Numbered from the stretch's first letter, positions 41,186 to 50,667 are shown. The stretch: DNA of 64,000 bases from Salinilacihabitans rarus (GCF_024296665.1 NZ_CP100762.1:2790001-2854000), one strand, 5' to 3'. Numbers and translations: made by a program. Notes: generated by a model from the sequence alone, not told the origin.

Positions 41186-41453
41186 AGTCGGAGGAAGGGG
41201 CCGACGACACATGAATATTGCGCGTAATTCCCACTATCGCACACATCGTGTCGCCGGCCCGCAGTTCCTTTCCGCGCGATTCGGTTCCGACGGGACGGAA
41301 CTCGCTGGCGTCCCCGCCGCTCGAAGGTCGGGGTAGGGCTCCCCGTCGGCGTCGACGGCCGGCGTACGACCGCCCAACGGCTATCTCGCCTGCCGTGTAA
41401 CCCCCTCCGACGCGGCGCCGTCCGCGGATCCGCGTGCGGCCCGGTGAACGCCC

Positions 41454-42725
41454 ATGCAAGACCTGAACGTCGCGCTGGTGACGATCGGCGGCCTGACGCT
41501 GGTGTTGAGCCTGATCGCCGGCCTGCTGCACGACAAGTCTTACCTCCTGTCGGAGCCGCTGGCGGCGCTGCTGCTCGGCGTGGTCGTCGGCCCGGCCGGG
41601 CTGGACCGCCTCGGGGTCGCCGGTCTCGGGGACCCGCACGTCGTCGCCGAGCAGTTCGCGCGCCTCACCGTCGGCGTCGCCGTCGTCGGCCTCGCGCTGC
41701 GGCTGCCGCGGGGGTACTTCCGCGAGCACGCGACGGGGATGGCGGTCGTCCTCGGCCCGGGGATGGCGGGGATGTGGCTCGTCAGCGGCCTGCTGGCGTA
41801 CGCGCTGCTCGACCTGTCGTTCTGGGTCGCGATGCTGCTCGGGGCGGTGGTGACGCCCACCGACCCGGTACTCGCGGGAACCATCGTCACGGGGGCGACG
41901 GCCGAACGGAACATCGCCGCGGAGACCCGCCACGTGCTCTCCGCGGAGGCGGGCGCGAACGACGGCCTCGCGTACCCGTTCGTCTTCCTCTCGATACTGG
42001 CCCTCGAACACCCGCCGGCGACGGCACTTCGCGACTGGCTGACCGAGACGCTGCTCTGGGAGGTCGGCGCGGCGGTGGTCCTCGGGCTGGCGGTCGGCGC
42101 CGCGGCCGGCCGGCTCGAACGCTGGTCCCGCGAGCACGAGTACCTCGAGGAGACGTCGATGCTGACGGTCACGGTGGCGCTGACGTTCGCCGTCCTCGGC
42201 GGCGTCAAACTCCTCGGCAGCGACGGCATCCTCGCGGCGTTCGTCGCTGGGCTCGCGTTCAACCGGCTCGCCGACGCGCGTGACGAGGCCGACGAGCAGC
42301 GGGTCCAGGAGACGCTCACGCGGCTGTTCACCTTCCCCGTCCTCGTCGTCTTCGGCGTCGTCCTCCCGTGGGACGGGTGGGCGTCGCTGGGGTGGACCGG
42401 CGTCGCGCTCGCCGTCGGCGTCCTGCTGTTGCGCCGGGTCCCGATGGTGATCGCGTTCCGCTGGTTCGTCGAGCCACTCGAGAACGCGCTCGACGCGCTC
42501 TTCGCGGGCTGGTTCGGCCCGATCGGCATCGCGGCGCTGTTCTACGCGATGGTCGCGCTCCGCGAGGTCGGCCACGAGGTGGTCTGGACGGCCGCCAGCC
42601 TCGTCATCGCTGGCTCGATCGTCGTCCACGGCCTCACGTCGACGCCGTTCACGAAGCTCTACGGGCGGGTGGCCGAGCGCGCGGGGCCGCGTCAGGGCGC
42701 GGCCGCGGCACCGACCGAGAAGTGA
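41454..42725 (+). CDS. Na+/H+ antiporter, CPA1/NhaP type
   Basis: 423 residues with about twelve helices. The family-type ion-binding segments are VVTPTDPVLAGTIVTG (TDPV motif) and SAEAGANDGLAYPFVFL (ND pair, the key Asp). A C-terminal short cytosolic tail ends in APTEK. It exchanges Na+ or K+ for H+ to keep cytosolic ion balance. It is preceded by about 270 bp without genes. No regulatory domain (such as RCK) is fused. Confidence 0.93.
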   Translation: MQDLNVALVTIGGLTLVLSLIAGLLHDKSYLLSEPLAALLLGVVVGPAGLDRLGVAGLGDPHVVAEQFARLTVGVAVVGLALRLPRGYFREHATGMAVVLGPGMAGMWLVSGLLAYALLDLSFWVAMLLGAVVTPTDPVLAGTIVTGATAERNIAAETRHVLSAEAGANDGLAYPFVFLSILALEHPPATALRDWLTETLLWEVGAAVVLGLAVGAAAGRLERWSREHEYLEETSMLTVTVALTFAVLGGVKLLGSDGILAAFVAGLAFNRLADARDEADEQRVQETLTRLFTFPVLVVFGVVLPWDGWASLGWTGVALAVGVLLLRRVPMVIAFRWFVEPLENALDALFAGWFGPIGIAALFYAMVALREVGHEVVWTAASLVIAGSIVVHGLTSTPFTKLYGRVAERAGPRQGAAAAPTEK

Positions 42726-42775
42726 GGCGACGGCCGGGCCAAGCTATTTCGACGCGCGTCGGGTAGACGGCCACC

Positions 42776-43465
42776 ATGACCACGACGTTCGACCCCGACG
42801 CGGTCGAGGCGGTCGCGTTCGACTCCTACGGCACGCTCGTCGACGTCGACGCGGTCGTCGACTCCCTCGCCGAACACGTCGCCGAACCGGAACTGGTGGC
42901 GACGATCTGGCGGGAGCGGTCGCTCGCGTACGCGATCGTCGGCGACGCGGTCGGCGAGTACGACGCCTTCTACGAGTTGAACCGCCACGCGCTGCGGTAC
43001 GCGCTCGAAACCGCCGGCGCCGACGTCGACGAGGCCGACCGCGAGGCGATCCTCTCGACGTACCGCGACCTGCCCGCCTTCGACGACGTCCGCGGCGGGA
43101 TCGAGCGGCTTCGCGAGGCCGGCTACGAGTGCTACGTCGTCTCGAACGGGGACGCGGCGATGCTGGAGTCGACGATCGAGGGGGCGGGTCTCGGTGACCT
43201 CCTCGCCGGGACCGTCAGCGCCGACGAGGTCGAGCGGTTCAAACCCCGCCCGCGGCTGTACCGCCACGCCGCCGACCGGATCGGCGCGCCGCCGGCGTCG
43301 CTCGCGTACGTCGCCGCGGGCTGGTGGGACGTCCCCGGCGCGATCACCGCCGGGATGCAGGGGGTGTGGCTCGACCGGGCGGACGGCCGCTGGGGGCCGT
43401 ACGAGGTCGACCCGGACCTGCGGATCGAGAGCGTCCACGACCTCGCCGACGAACTCGGCGCGTGA
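42776..43465 (+). CDS. haloacid dehalogenase, type II-like hydrolase
   Basis: 229 residues. Motif I FDSYGTLVDV holds the nucleophilic Asp, motif II is VVSNGD, the conserved Lys is in ERFKPRPRLY, and the last motif is VAAGWWDVPGA, where the Asp binds Mg2+ or substrate. The cap and the ending match the L-2-haloacid dehalogenase group of the HAD superfamily; real substrate is uncertain. Its stop overlaps the start of the next gene by 4 bp. Confidence 0.9.
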   Translation: MTTTFDPDAVEAVAFDSYGTLVDVDAVVDSLAEHVAEPELVATIWRERSLAYAIVGDAVGEYDAFYELNRHALRYALETAGADVDEADREAILSTYRDLPAFDDVRGGIERLREAGYECYVVSNGDAAMLESTIEGAGLGDLLAGTVSADEVERFKPRPRLYRHAADRIGAPPASLAYVAAGWWDVPGAITAGMQGVWLDRADGRWGPYEVDPDLRIESVHDLADELGA

Positions 43466-44196
43466 TCGGTGCCGATCCCGTCGCGGTCCTCACGCCGACG
43501 TTCGCGGTCGGCCTCGCGGTCGTCCACCTGTTCGGCGCGCGACTCCTCTCGCTGGACGTGATCCCGCGCAGTCCGTGGCTGTCGCTGGCCGGCGGCGTCT
43601 CGGTCGCGTACGTCTTCGTCCACGTGTTGCCCGAACTCGCGGCGGCCGCCGAGACGATCGAGCGCAGCGAGAGCGCGCTCGCGGCGATCGAGTACCACGT
43701 CTACCTCGTCGTCCTGACGGGGTTCGTCGCCTTCTTCGGCCTCGAACGGTACGTCCGCGAGGCGAGCGGCGAGGGCGACGGCGAGCGGGAACCGGACGGC
43801 GTCTTCTGGCTCCACACAGCCTCCTTCGGGGCGTACAACGCGCTCGTCGGCTACCTGCTCGTCCACCGCGACGAGCGCGGCGTCACGGCGCTCGCGCTCT
43901 TTTTCGTCGCGATGGCGCTGCACTTCGTCGTCAACGACTACGGCCTCCGCTCGCACCACGGGCGGACCTACCACCGGTACGGCCGGTGGGTGCTCGCCGG
44001 GGCGGTGCTCGTCGGCTTCGCGGTCGGGTACACCGGCCCCGTGAGCGAGGTCCTCGTGGCGGTCCTGTTCGCGTTCCTCGCCGGCGGCGTCATCCTGAAC
44101 GTGATGAAAGAGGAACTGCCCTCGGAGCGCCGGAGCCGCTTCTGGGCGTTCGCCGGCGGCGTCGCGGGCTACGCGCTCGTCCTGCTGGCGATCTGA
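43462..44196 (+). CDS. eight-helix membrane protein, ZIP-transporter-like
   Basis: 244 residues from a GTG at 43462, with about seven to eight membrane helices. YVFVHVLPEL in the second helix and ALHFVVNDYGLRSHHG in the central region place His and Asp within or next to membrane segments, as in metal carriers. I could not match the HNxxD or HExPHE signatures of classic ZIPs, so the assignment is weak. The stop codon overlap with the dehalogenase implies co-translation, though functions look unrelated. The next gene is a P-type metal ATPase. Confidence 0.55.
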   Translation: MIGADPVAVLTPTFAVGLAVVHLFGARLLSLDVIPRSPWLSLAGGVSVAYVFVHVLPELAAAAETIERSESALAAIEYHVYLVVLTGFVAFFGLERYVREASGEGDGEREPDGVFWLHTASFGAYNALVGYLLVHRDERGVTALALFFVAMALHFVVNDYGLRSHHGRTYHRYGRWVLAGAVLVGFAVGYTGPVSEVLVAVLFAFLAGGVILNVMKEELPSERRSRFWAFAGGVAGYALVLLAI

Positions 44197-44237
44197 GCCG
44201 ACCGTTTATCCCGTTCGAACGCGCAGGGTACGGCAAC

Positions 44238-46685
44238 GTGACCGATCGACGGAGCCGTGACGACCGCTGTACGCTGTGTGGGACGGCCCTCGCCGGGTCG
44301 GCCGTCGAGGCGGACGCCGGCGAGCGGTTCTGCTCGTCCGGCTGTCGCGACGTCGCCGCCCTGTACGGGAGCGACGCGGACGAGGCGGACGCCGACAGCG
44401 AGCGCCCGCGCTCGGACGGCACCGTCCGCACGTTCCTGCGCGTCGACGGGATGCACTCGGCGACCTGCGAGGCGTACCTCGAATCGGTCGCCGAGGCCGA
44501 GGACGGCGTCGTCGACGCGGCGGCCAGTTACGTCACCGAGACGGTCCGGGTCGACCACGACCCCGACCGCGTCTCGCCGGCCGCCCTCGAAGCGACGCTG
44601 ACCACGACCGGCTACACGGCCTACCGCCGCGACGAGGCGGCCGCCGCCGACGGCGAGACGGGCGGCACCCGCCGGTCCCGGGAGGTGACGGGGATGCGAA
44701 AACGCCGGGCCGACGACGTCTTCGAGATGCGGTACGTCGTCGGCGTCGTCTTCGGCTCGTTCCTGCTGTTGCCCTACGTGGCGGTGCTCTACCCGGTCTA
44801 CCTCTCGTCGTTCGCCGACTGGGGGATGCTGGCGCTGTTCGGCGAGGCGTTTACCGGCCTCGACGAACCGCTGTTCCTCTCGGCGTTTTTCGTCCTGACG
44901 GGCATCGTCCTCTATCTGACCGGGATGCCGCTGCTGCGGGGGGCGTACGTCGGCCTGAAGATGCGCCGGCCGAACGCGGCGCTGCTCGCGGCGCTCACCA
45001 TCGTCGGCGCCTACGCCTACGGCACCCTCGCGGGCGTGACCGGCGGGCTCGACGTCTACTACGATCTGACGGTCGCCGTCGCGGCGGTCGTGATGGCCGC
45101 CTCGTTCTACGAGGCGACGGCCAAGCGCCGGGCGACGGACCGCCTCACCGACCTCACGGTCTCGCAGGTCGACGAGGCCCGCCTGTACGACGCCGACGGG
45201 ACGACGGCGACGGTCCCCGTCGAGGAGGTGGCCGCCGGCGACCGCGTGCTCGTCCGCCGGGGCGAGCGCGTCCCGGTCGACGGCACCCTCGCGGAGGGGT
45301 CGTGTACGGTCGACGAGGCCGTCGTCACGGGCGAGTCGCTCCCGGTCGCGAAGGAGGCCGGCGACGCGGTCGTCGGCGGGTCGGTCGTCACCGACGGCGC
45401 CGCGGTCGTCGACGCGGGCGAACGGACGACGAGCAGCATCGACCGGCTCACGCGGGCCGTCTGGGACGTCCAGAGCGCCGACCACGGCGTCCAGCGCCGC
45501 GCCGACGACCTCGCCTCGCGGCTCGCCCCGCTCGTCGTCGGCGCCGCCGTCGTCGTCGGCGCGGGGACGCTCGCGCTCGGCGCCGACCCGACGGCCGCCG
45601 CGATGGCGTCGCTGCTGACGCTCGTCGTCGCGAGCCCGTGGGGGCTCGGCTTCGCGGCGTCGCTCTCGGTCGCCGCCAGCATCGAGGAGGCCGTAGAGCG
45701 GGGGCTCGTCGTCTTCGACGAGACGGTCTTCGAGCGCCTCCGCGCGGTCGACGTCGTCGTCTTCGACAAGACGGGGACGCTCACCGCCGGCCGCACGGAG
45801 GTACTCGAAGCGGACGCCCCCGCGGACCTCCTGCGGGCCGCCGCCGCGCTGGAGGAGCGGGCGTCCCACCCCGCCGCCGAGGCCATCGCGAGCGCGTTCG
45901 CGGGAGAGGGGACCCGGGCGGACGGCGGTTCGCTGGCGGACGACGTTCGCGTGTGCGACTTCCGGAGCCACGCGACGGGCGTCGAGGGGGTCGTCGACGG
46001 GCGGCGTACCCTCGTCGGCCACCCCGACCTCTTCGCCGAGCGCGGGTGGACGGTCGACGAGGCGCTCGAACGCCGCGTCGCGGACGCCCGCGGGGTCGGC
46101 CGCCTGCCGGTCGTCGTCGGCCGCGACGGCGCCGCGGAGGGCGTCGTCGTCGTCGGCGACGAACCCCGTGCGGGCTGGGAGGAGACGGTGACGAGCCTGC
46201 ACGAGAGCGGCCGCGAGGTCGTCGTGCTCACCGGCGACGACGAGGCCGCCGCCGACGCCTTCGCGCGCCACCCGGCCGTCGACCGCGTCTTCGCGGGCGT
46301 CCCGCCCGACGGGAAGACCGCCGCCGTCCGCCGCCTGCGCGCCGGGAACCGCGTCGCGATGGTCGGCGACGGGACGAACGACGCGCCCGCGCTCGCGGCG
46401 GCGGACCTCGGGATCTCGCTGGGCGGCGGCACCGCGCTGGCGGCCGACGCGGCGGATCTGGCGATCGTCGACGACGACCTCGCGGCCGTCGAGCGGGCGT
46501 TCGCGCTCTCGGCCGCGGCGGGCGAGCGCCTCGACCGGAATCTCCGGCTGGCGGGCGCGTACAACGCGGTCGCGATCCCCGCGGCGCTGCTGGGCGTTCT
46601 CAACCCGCTGGTCGCGATGGTCGGCGTCGTCGCGACCGGCGCGCTCGTCGCCGCGAGCGCCTGGCGGCCGCTCCTCGAGGAGTAG
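44238..46685 (+). CDS. CcoI/FixI-like P1B-type ATPase with altered metal-path motifs
   Basis: 815 residues from a GTG at 44238. The N-terminus has a zinc-finger-like Cys cluster (Cys11-x2-Cys14, Cys32-x3-Cys36), as in CcoI/CopA2 ATPases. A heavy-metal domain follows with GMHSATC (residues 71-77), so the first Cys of the usual CxxC is Ser. The transmembrane ion-path motif, CPC in Cu pumps, is SPW (466-468). All catalytic elements are intact: TGES (364-367), DKTGT (Asp510), HP in ASHPAAEA and GDGTNDAP. It probably pumps an ion, but perhaps not Cu+. The closing YN in the last helices is kept. Confidence 0.88.
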   Translation: MTDRRSRDDRCTLCGTALAGSAVEADAGERFCSSGCRDVAALYGSDADEADADSERPRSDGTVRTFLRVDGMHSATCEAYLESVAEAEDGVVDAAASYVTETVRVDHDPDRVSPAALEATLTTTGYTAYRRDEAAAADGETGGTRRSREVTGMRKRRADDVFEMRYVVGVVFGSFLLLPYVAVLYPVYLSSFADWGMLALFGEAFTGLDEPLFLSAFFVLTGIVLYLTGMPLLRGAYVGLKMRRPNAALLAALTIVGAYAYGTLAGVTGGLDVYYDLTVAVAAVVMAASFYEATAKRRATDRLTDLTVSQVDEARLYDADGTTATVPVEEVAAGDRVLVRRGERVPVDGTLAEGSCTVDEAVVTGESLPVAKEAGDAVVGGSVVTDGAAVVDAGERTTSSIDRLTRAVWDVQSADHGVQRRADDLASRLAPLVVGAAVVVGAGTLALGADPTAAAMASLLTLVVASPWGLGFAASLSVAASIEEAVERGLVVFDETVFERLRAVDVVVFDKTGTLTAGRTEVLEADAPADLLRAAAALEERASHPAAEAIASAFAGEGTRADGGSLADDVRVCDFRSHATGVEGVVDGRRTLVGHPDLFAERGWTVDEALERRVADARGVGRLPVVVGRDGAAEGVVVVGDEPRAGWEETVTSLHESGREVVVLTGDDEAAADAFARHPAVDRVFAGVPPDGKTAAVRRLRAGNRVAMVGDGTNDAPALAAADLGISLGGGTALAADAADLAIVDDDLAAVERAFALSAAAGERLDRNLRLAGAYNAVAIPAALLGVLNPLVAMVGVVATGALVAASAWRPLLEE

Positions 46686-46688
46686 CGA

Positions 46689-47378
46689 TCAGTCCGCGGT
46701 CCGGTTCTCGGCCCGGTCGGGGCCGGCCCCGTTCCCGGGCGCGTCGATCGGCGCGCCGGGGTCGCGGTCGCCGGTGACCGGTTCGCCGACCGAGTCCCCG
46801 GCGATCGAGCGCGCGATTTCGGCCGTCTCGGGGCCGCCGAGGCTGCTCGCGCGCTCGCGCACCTCGCGGATCGACGCGGCGTCGACGCCGCGCTCGCGCA
46901 GGACGTCCGCGGGGAGGCCGTCGGCGGTGGCCGCCGCCGCCGCGACCTGTCGCTCCACGGCCCGCGTCTCCGCTTCTATCGTCGCGACCTCCGCGCGGTA
47001 CCGGCCCTCGCCGATCTCGCCCGCCTCGCGGGCGGCCTCCAGTTCGTCGAGTCGCGTCTCCAGTTCGTCGAGTCGCGCGTCGGCCGCCGCGACGCGCTCG
47101 GCGACGACGTCGGCCCGCTCCTGGTCGGTTTCGGCGTTCGCGACCGCGACGCCGTGTGACCGCTCGGCCACCTCGCCGTGCAGTTCCGCCCCCTGAACGC
47201 CGACGACGCCCGCGAGGCGTTCGCCGGGCCGGACGCCGTCGTCGCTCGCGTTCACATCTCCTGTGGTCCCGTCGCCCTGGACGCCACCGGCCGCGAACCC
47301 GCCCGCCGCGGCGAAGGGGACCGCCGCCAGCGCGACGGCGGCCGCGAGCGCCAGCGCGATCGACGTGCTCCGTCTCAT
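46689..47378 (-). CDS. exported coiled-coil protein, unknown function
   Basis: 229 residues. A Sec-type signal (residues 5-25, ending in AAA-GG) is followed by a mostly helical part with the heptad-like run ARLDELETRLDELEAA. The C-terminal part is rich in Pro, Gly and Asp. I recall a similar arrangement in haloarchaea (DUF7096) next to membrane-bound regulators like the following gene, but this is from memory. Function unknown; perhaps an outer partner or target of that regulator. Confidence 0.72.
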   Translation of the reverse strand: MRRSTSIALALAAAVALAAVPFAAAGGFAAGGVQGDGTTGDVNASDDGVRPGERLAGVVGVQGAELHGEVAERSHGVAVANAETDQERADVVAERVAAADARLDELETRLDELEAAREAGEIGEGRYRAEVATIEAETRAVERQVAAAAATADGLPADVLRERGVDAASIREVRERASSLGGPETAEIARSIAGDSVGEPVTGDRDPGAPIDAPGNGAGPDRAENRTAD

Positions 47379-47515
47379 TGCGCGGTCGTACGGACTCGCC
47401 CGCCATATACGTCCGCGATCGTGATCCCGGTTCGACGACCGTCAACGCCGTTCAACGCCGTTTTCGACGCGACGCGGGCGGGCGATTTCGCGGCGTTTCG
47501 TTCGCGCATCGTTTG

Positions 47516-48583
47516 TCACTCGTCGGACTCGTCCTCGTCGGGCAACGAGAGCACGTTCTCCCGGCCGAGGCGGAACGACTCCAGTTTCCCCGCCTCGCGC
47601 AGGCCGGTCACGACCTTGCTCGTCTTCGCGTCGGTCCAGCCGAGTTCGGAGACGACCTCCTGTTGTTTCATCCGGCCGCCACGCTCCTCGACGAGGCGGA
47701 GCACCTGCTCCTCGTTGCTCAGGAGGTCGGTCGCGGGCTCCTCGCCCGCCGGGGGCTCGGCTCGCCCGCCGCGGTCGTCGCCGCGGTCGTCGTCGTCCGT
47801 CCGCGTGGCGAGCGGGGCCCTGCGCTCGTGGGTACGGTACCAGTAGACCGCCGCGACGCCGACCGCGCCGACGAGCGTCGCGGCCGCGACGAGCGCGAGT
47901 CCCGGCCCCGCCGGTGAGACGACGACCCGCGGCTCCCCGGCGACGAAGTCCGTCCGTCCGCCCCGCCAGATGACCGCCCGCTCGCGCCGGTCGTCCGGGT
48001 CCGGGGCGACCGCGTCGAGTTCGTACCCCTCGGGCCACGCGATCAGCAGCCGCGTCCCGTCGTCGAGGTAGATCCCCTCGACGGCGTCGCCGACGCGCAG
48101 TTCGTCGCCCTCGACGGCGGCGAACCCGCGCCAGACGAACGTGTACCTGACGACGCCGTACTCCCGCGGGACCGACTGTCGCTCGGTTTCGACGGCGAAC
48201 TCGTCGGCCGACATCTCCCGGCCGGTCGCCTCGCTCGCCGCCGCGACGGTCTCCTCCATGCGGCCGGCGAACTCCCCGACGTGTCCCTCGGAGTCGTTCT
48301 CGACGTCGCTCCTGAGCGACTCGAACGCCGCCTCGCTCTCCTCGTCGTCCAGACGAATCCAGAACTCGAGGGTCCACTCCGCGTCGCCGTTCTCTCGGAC
48401 GGCGACGTCCATTCGCACCTCGTCCGCGTCGACCTCGTCGAACTGCGGGGCGAGGGCGTCCTGTGACCCCGCCGGATCGGCGGCCGCGGCGGGGGCCGGA
48501 ACCGCCCCCGCGAGGACGGTCGCGATCACCAGCACCGCCGCGAGACCGACGCGAACGCGCATACGGGTCGGTGTTCGTATCAT
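47516..48583 (-). CDS. membrane-tethered winged-helix regulator (DUF7345/DUF7343-like)
   Basis: 355 residues. A signal sequence (about 8-35) is followed by a large outer beta-rich domain (residues about 40-240), a membrane helix (AGPGLALVAAATLVGAVGVAAVYWY, about 240-262), a charged linker, and a C-terminal winged helix (about 290-350) with MKQQEVVSELGWTDAKTSKVVTGL. The fold arrangement is that of haloarchaeal regulators with an external sensor and cytosolic DNA-binding domain. A second ATG at 48562 may be the real start. Its neighbours are exported or membrane proteins, which are probable targets. Confidence 0.82.
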   Translation of the reverse strand: MIRTPTRMRVRVGLAAVLVIATVLAGAVPAPAAAADPAGSQDALAPQFDEVDADEVRMDVAVRENGDAEWTLEFWIRLDDEESEAAFESLRSDVENDSEGHVGEFAGRMEETVAAASEATGREMSADEFAVETERQSVPREYGVVRYTFVWRGFAAVEGDELRVGDAVEGIYLDDGTRLLIAWPEGYELDAVAPDPDDRRERAVIWRGGRTDFVAGEPRVVVSPAGPGLALVAAATLVGAVGVAAVYWYRTHERRAPLATRTDDDDRGDDRGGRAEPPAGEEPATDLLSNEEQVLRLVEERGGRMKQQEVVSELGWTDAKTSKVVTGLREAGKLESFRLGRENVLSLPDEDESDE

Positions 48584-48620
48584 CGCTTAAATCGTCCGAA
48601 AGTCGTTCGTTCGCTCGGTT

Positions 48621-48971
48621 CTACACGCCGGGGACGCCGAACGCGCCGACGCCGACGCCGAAGAGACCGTCGAGGACGGACAGGATGACGGCCGCCGCGA
48701 GCCAGGCGACGACGCCGATCAGCGCGGCCGTCGCCCACCCGCCGGGGTACCGCCGCTCGATCACCCAGACCCAGGCGACCAGCGCGAGCAGCGGTCCGAC
48801 GAGCGGGACCCAGGCGGTTAGCGCCCACGCGAGCGCCCCGACGAGGGCCGTCACGACCGCGTGGCCGTAGTCCTCGACGCCGACGATGATCGTCGCGCCG
48901 ACGAAGATAGCCAGTCCGCCGACGAGCAGCGCGACGACGAACGCGACGATCGATCCGACGAAGGGAACCAT
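48621..48971 (-). CDS. four-helix membrane protein, paralog 1
   Basis: 116 residues from the ATG at 48971, with four hydrophobic helices. It contains YGHAVVTALVGALAWALTAWVPLVGPLLALVAWVWVIERRY-type segments and ends in FGVPGV. The downstream gene (49049-49417) has the same layout, so the two are a tandem duplication. Families like this are common in haloarchaea and of unknown role. An in-frame extension upstream would read through the neighbouring gene and is rejected. Confidence 0.78.
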   Translation of the reverse strand: MVPFVGSIVAFVVALLVGGLAIFVGATIIVGVEDYGHAVVTALVGALAWALTAWVPLVGPLLALVAWVWVIERRYPGGWATAALIGVVAWLAAAVILSVLDGLFGVGVGAFGVPGV

Positions 48972-49048
48972 TTCGTGACTCCCTTTCGAACTGGAAGGTA
49001 AAGTTGTGGTGGTCTCGGGAGCGGAGCATCGGCGAGAACCGGCGGCCG

Positions 49049-49417
49049 TCAGGCCCCCGGCACGCCGAGCGCGCCCGCCGCGCCGAGGCCGAGCAGGTCG
49101 AGCGCCGCGAGGGCGACGACCGCGGCGGCCCAGGCGGCGACGCCGATCGCGGCCGAGCGGAGCCAGCCGCTCCGGTAGCGCCACCGGACGACGCCGACCC
49201 AGGCGACGAGCGCCAGGAGGCCGCCCAGCAGCGGTACCGGCTCGAACAGCGCCCAGACGAGCGCGCCGAGCAGCGCGGTGACCACCGCGTCCGCGTAGCT
49301 CCGCGCCTCCGCCACCGCGTAGGCGCCGGCGTGGATCGCGGCGCCGCCGAGCAACAGGCTCGCCGCGAACGTCACCAGACGATCATCGAGGCCGACGGCG
49401 GCCGGAGTAGCCGGCAT
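49049..49417 (-). CDS. four-helix membrane protein, paralog 2
   Basis: 122 residues, with the pattern YADAVVTALLGALVWALFEPVPLLGGLLALVAWVGV and the ending LGVPGA, matching the previous gene almost helix by helix. There is a clear 78-bp gap between the two genes. Together with the exported acidic protein at 49441 they form a local set of small envelope proteins. No cofactor motif seen. Confidence 0.78.
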   Translation of the reverse strand: MPATPAAVGLDDRLVTFAASLLLGGAAIHAGAYAVAEARSYADAVVTALLGALVWALFEPVPLLGGLLALVAWVGVVRWRYRSGWLRSAAIGVAAWAAAVVALAALDLLGLGAAGALGVPGA

Positions 49418-49440
49418 AGGTTGGGGGATGGCGTGTCGGA

Positions 49441-49797
49441 CTACGCGTCCTCGTCGTCACCGTCGTCGGCGTCACTCGGCGTCACGTCGCTGATGGCGTC
49501 GCCGAGCGGGCCGCCGAGGTCGCCGCTCAGGAACGCCGTGATCCGGTCGTGGATCTGGCTGACGTGATCGGGCACCTGGTCGGGGAGGTCGACCGGGGGC
49601 CCGCGAACGCCGTCGGCGTTACCGTTGGCGTTCTCTGCGGGTGCGTTCTCTGCGGGTGCGTTCCCGGGGTGTTCGTCCGCGTGCTGTTCGCTGTCGTTGG
49701 CGGCGTCCGCGGGCGCGTTCCCGGGGGCCGCGGCGGCCACGCCGGCGGTCACCACGAGCACCGCGAACGCGATCGCGAGCAGTTTCGTTCGGATCAT
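49441..49797 (-). CDS. small exported protein with NAPAE repeats
   Basis: 118 residues from the ATG at 49797. It has a Sec signal (about 4-23, ending AAAA-PG). Repeats GNAPAD, GNAPAEN and APAEN follow, then a segment with LPDQVPDHVSQIHDRITAFLSG and an acidic tail. The function is unknown; the low-complexity part suggests surface exposure. It is the first gene of the minus-strand run of envelope proteins that ends at 46689. Confidence 0.72.
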   Translation of the reverse strand: MIRTKLLAIAFAVLVVTAGVAAAAPGNAPADAANDSEQHADEHPGNAPAENAPAENANGNADGVRGPPVDLPDQVPDHVSQIHDRITAFLSGDLGGPLGDAISDVTPSDADDGDDEDA

Positions 49798-50076
49798 GCT
49801 GCACTCGATCGTCGGGGGTCGGACCGACTTCAACCCGGTCGGAAGTGGACGCCGTTTTCCGACGTTTGACGGACGTTTGCGCCCGTTTGTCGCGCTTTTC
49901 GGTACGATTCGAACGGCGTTGAATCGGCGAAAACGTGTCGTTCGGGCGGCGACCGAACCGCCTGCCGTCCGGGGTCCACCTCGATCCCTCGCTCGCCGGC
50001 CGGCCGAGTGCCGATCGTTCTCGATTTCTGGAAATCGGTGTCGCGTCTTATCCGCAGTTAGTTCGAACGTCTAGGC

Positions 50077-50667
50077 GTGATGACCCCCCGGAGTCCCCCC
50101 GCGGCGACGCCCGACCGCCCGCTGCCGCCCGTTCGCCTCGTCGACGACGAGGGGGTCACCGTGCGCGTCAGGCCGTACCGGCCGTCGGATCGCGATCGGC
50201 TGTTCGAGATGTACGAGGACTTCGACCCGAACCACCGCGCGCAGGGCATCCCGCCGCTGACCGCTACCCGACGGGAGAACTGGCTCGACCGCCTGCTCGA
50301 GGAGGGGACGAACTTCGTCGCCGAGCGCGAGGGACGGATCGTCGGCCACAGCCTCTACGTCCCGAGTTCGCGCCCGGAGCCCGAACTCGCGGTGTTCGTC
50401 CACCAGGCGTTCCACGGCCGCGGCATCGGGACGGCGCTGTGTGAGTGCGTCGTCGCCTCCGCGGCCGCTCGCGGGCGCGACGCGCTCGTGCTCGAAGTCG
50501 AACAGTGCAACCGCGTCGCCGTCCGCCTCTACCGCTCGCTCGGGTTCGAGACGGTCGAGACCCGGCGGGGCGAGATGCAGATGCGTCTGCCGCTGTCCCC
50601 CGCCGACGCGATCCGCGTCCGGATTCCGGCCGCCGCGGCGACCCGTGACTGGCGGCCGGCGGACTAG
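50077..50667 (+). CDS. GNAT family N-acetyltransferase
   Basis: 196 residues. The acetyl-CoA-binding motif A is AFHGRGIGTALCECVVASA, preceded by the strand PELAVFVHQ. The next motif is VAVRLYRSLGFETV. The N-terminal 25 residues are Pro-rich. GNAT enzymes acetylate amino groups on small molecules or proteins; the substrate is not evident. Its stop overlaps the stop of the convergent PadR gene within a CTAG tetranucleotide. Confidence 0.92.
   Translation: MMTPRSPPAATPDRPLPPVRLVDDEGVTVRVRPYRPSDRDRLFEMYEDFDPNHRAQGIPPLTATRRENWLDRLLEEGTNFVAEREGRIVGHSLYVPSSRPEPELAVFVHQAFHGRGIGTALCECVVASAAARGRDALVLEVEQCNRVAVRLYRSLGFETVETRRGEMQMRLPLSPADAIRVRIPAAAATRDWRPAD

Noticed and set aside
41205-41235. ATTGCGCGTAAT near the tandem UspA promoter as a sixth site of the sulfur element
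   Set aside because: It overlaps the TATA-like region in a different arrangement and lacks the GTGC core; AT-containing motifs of this size can occur by chance in promoters.
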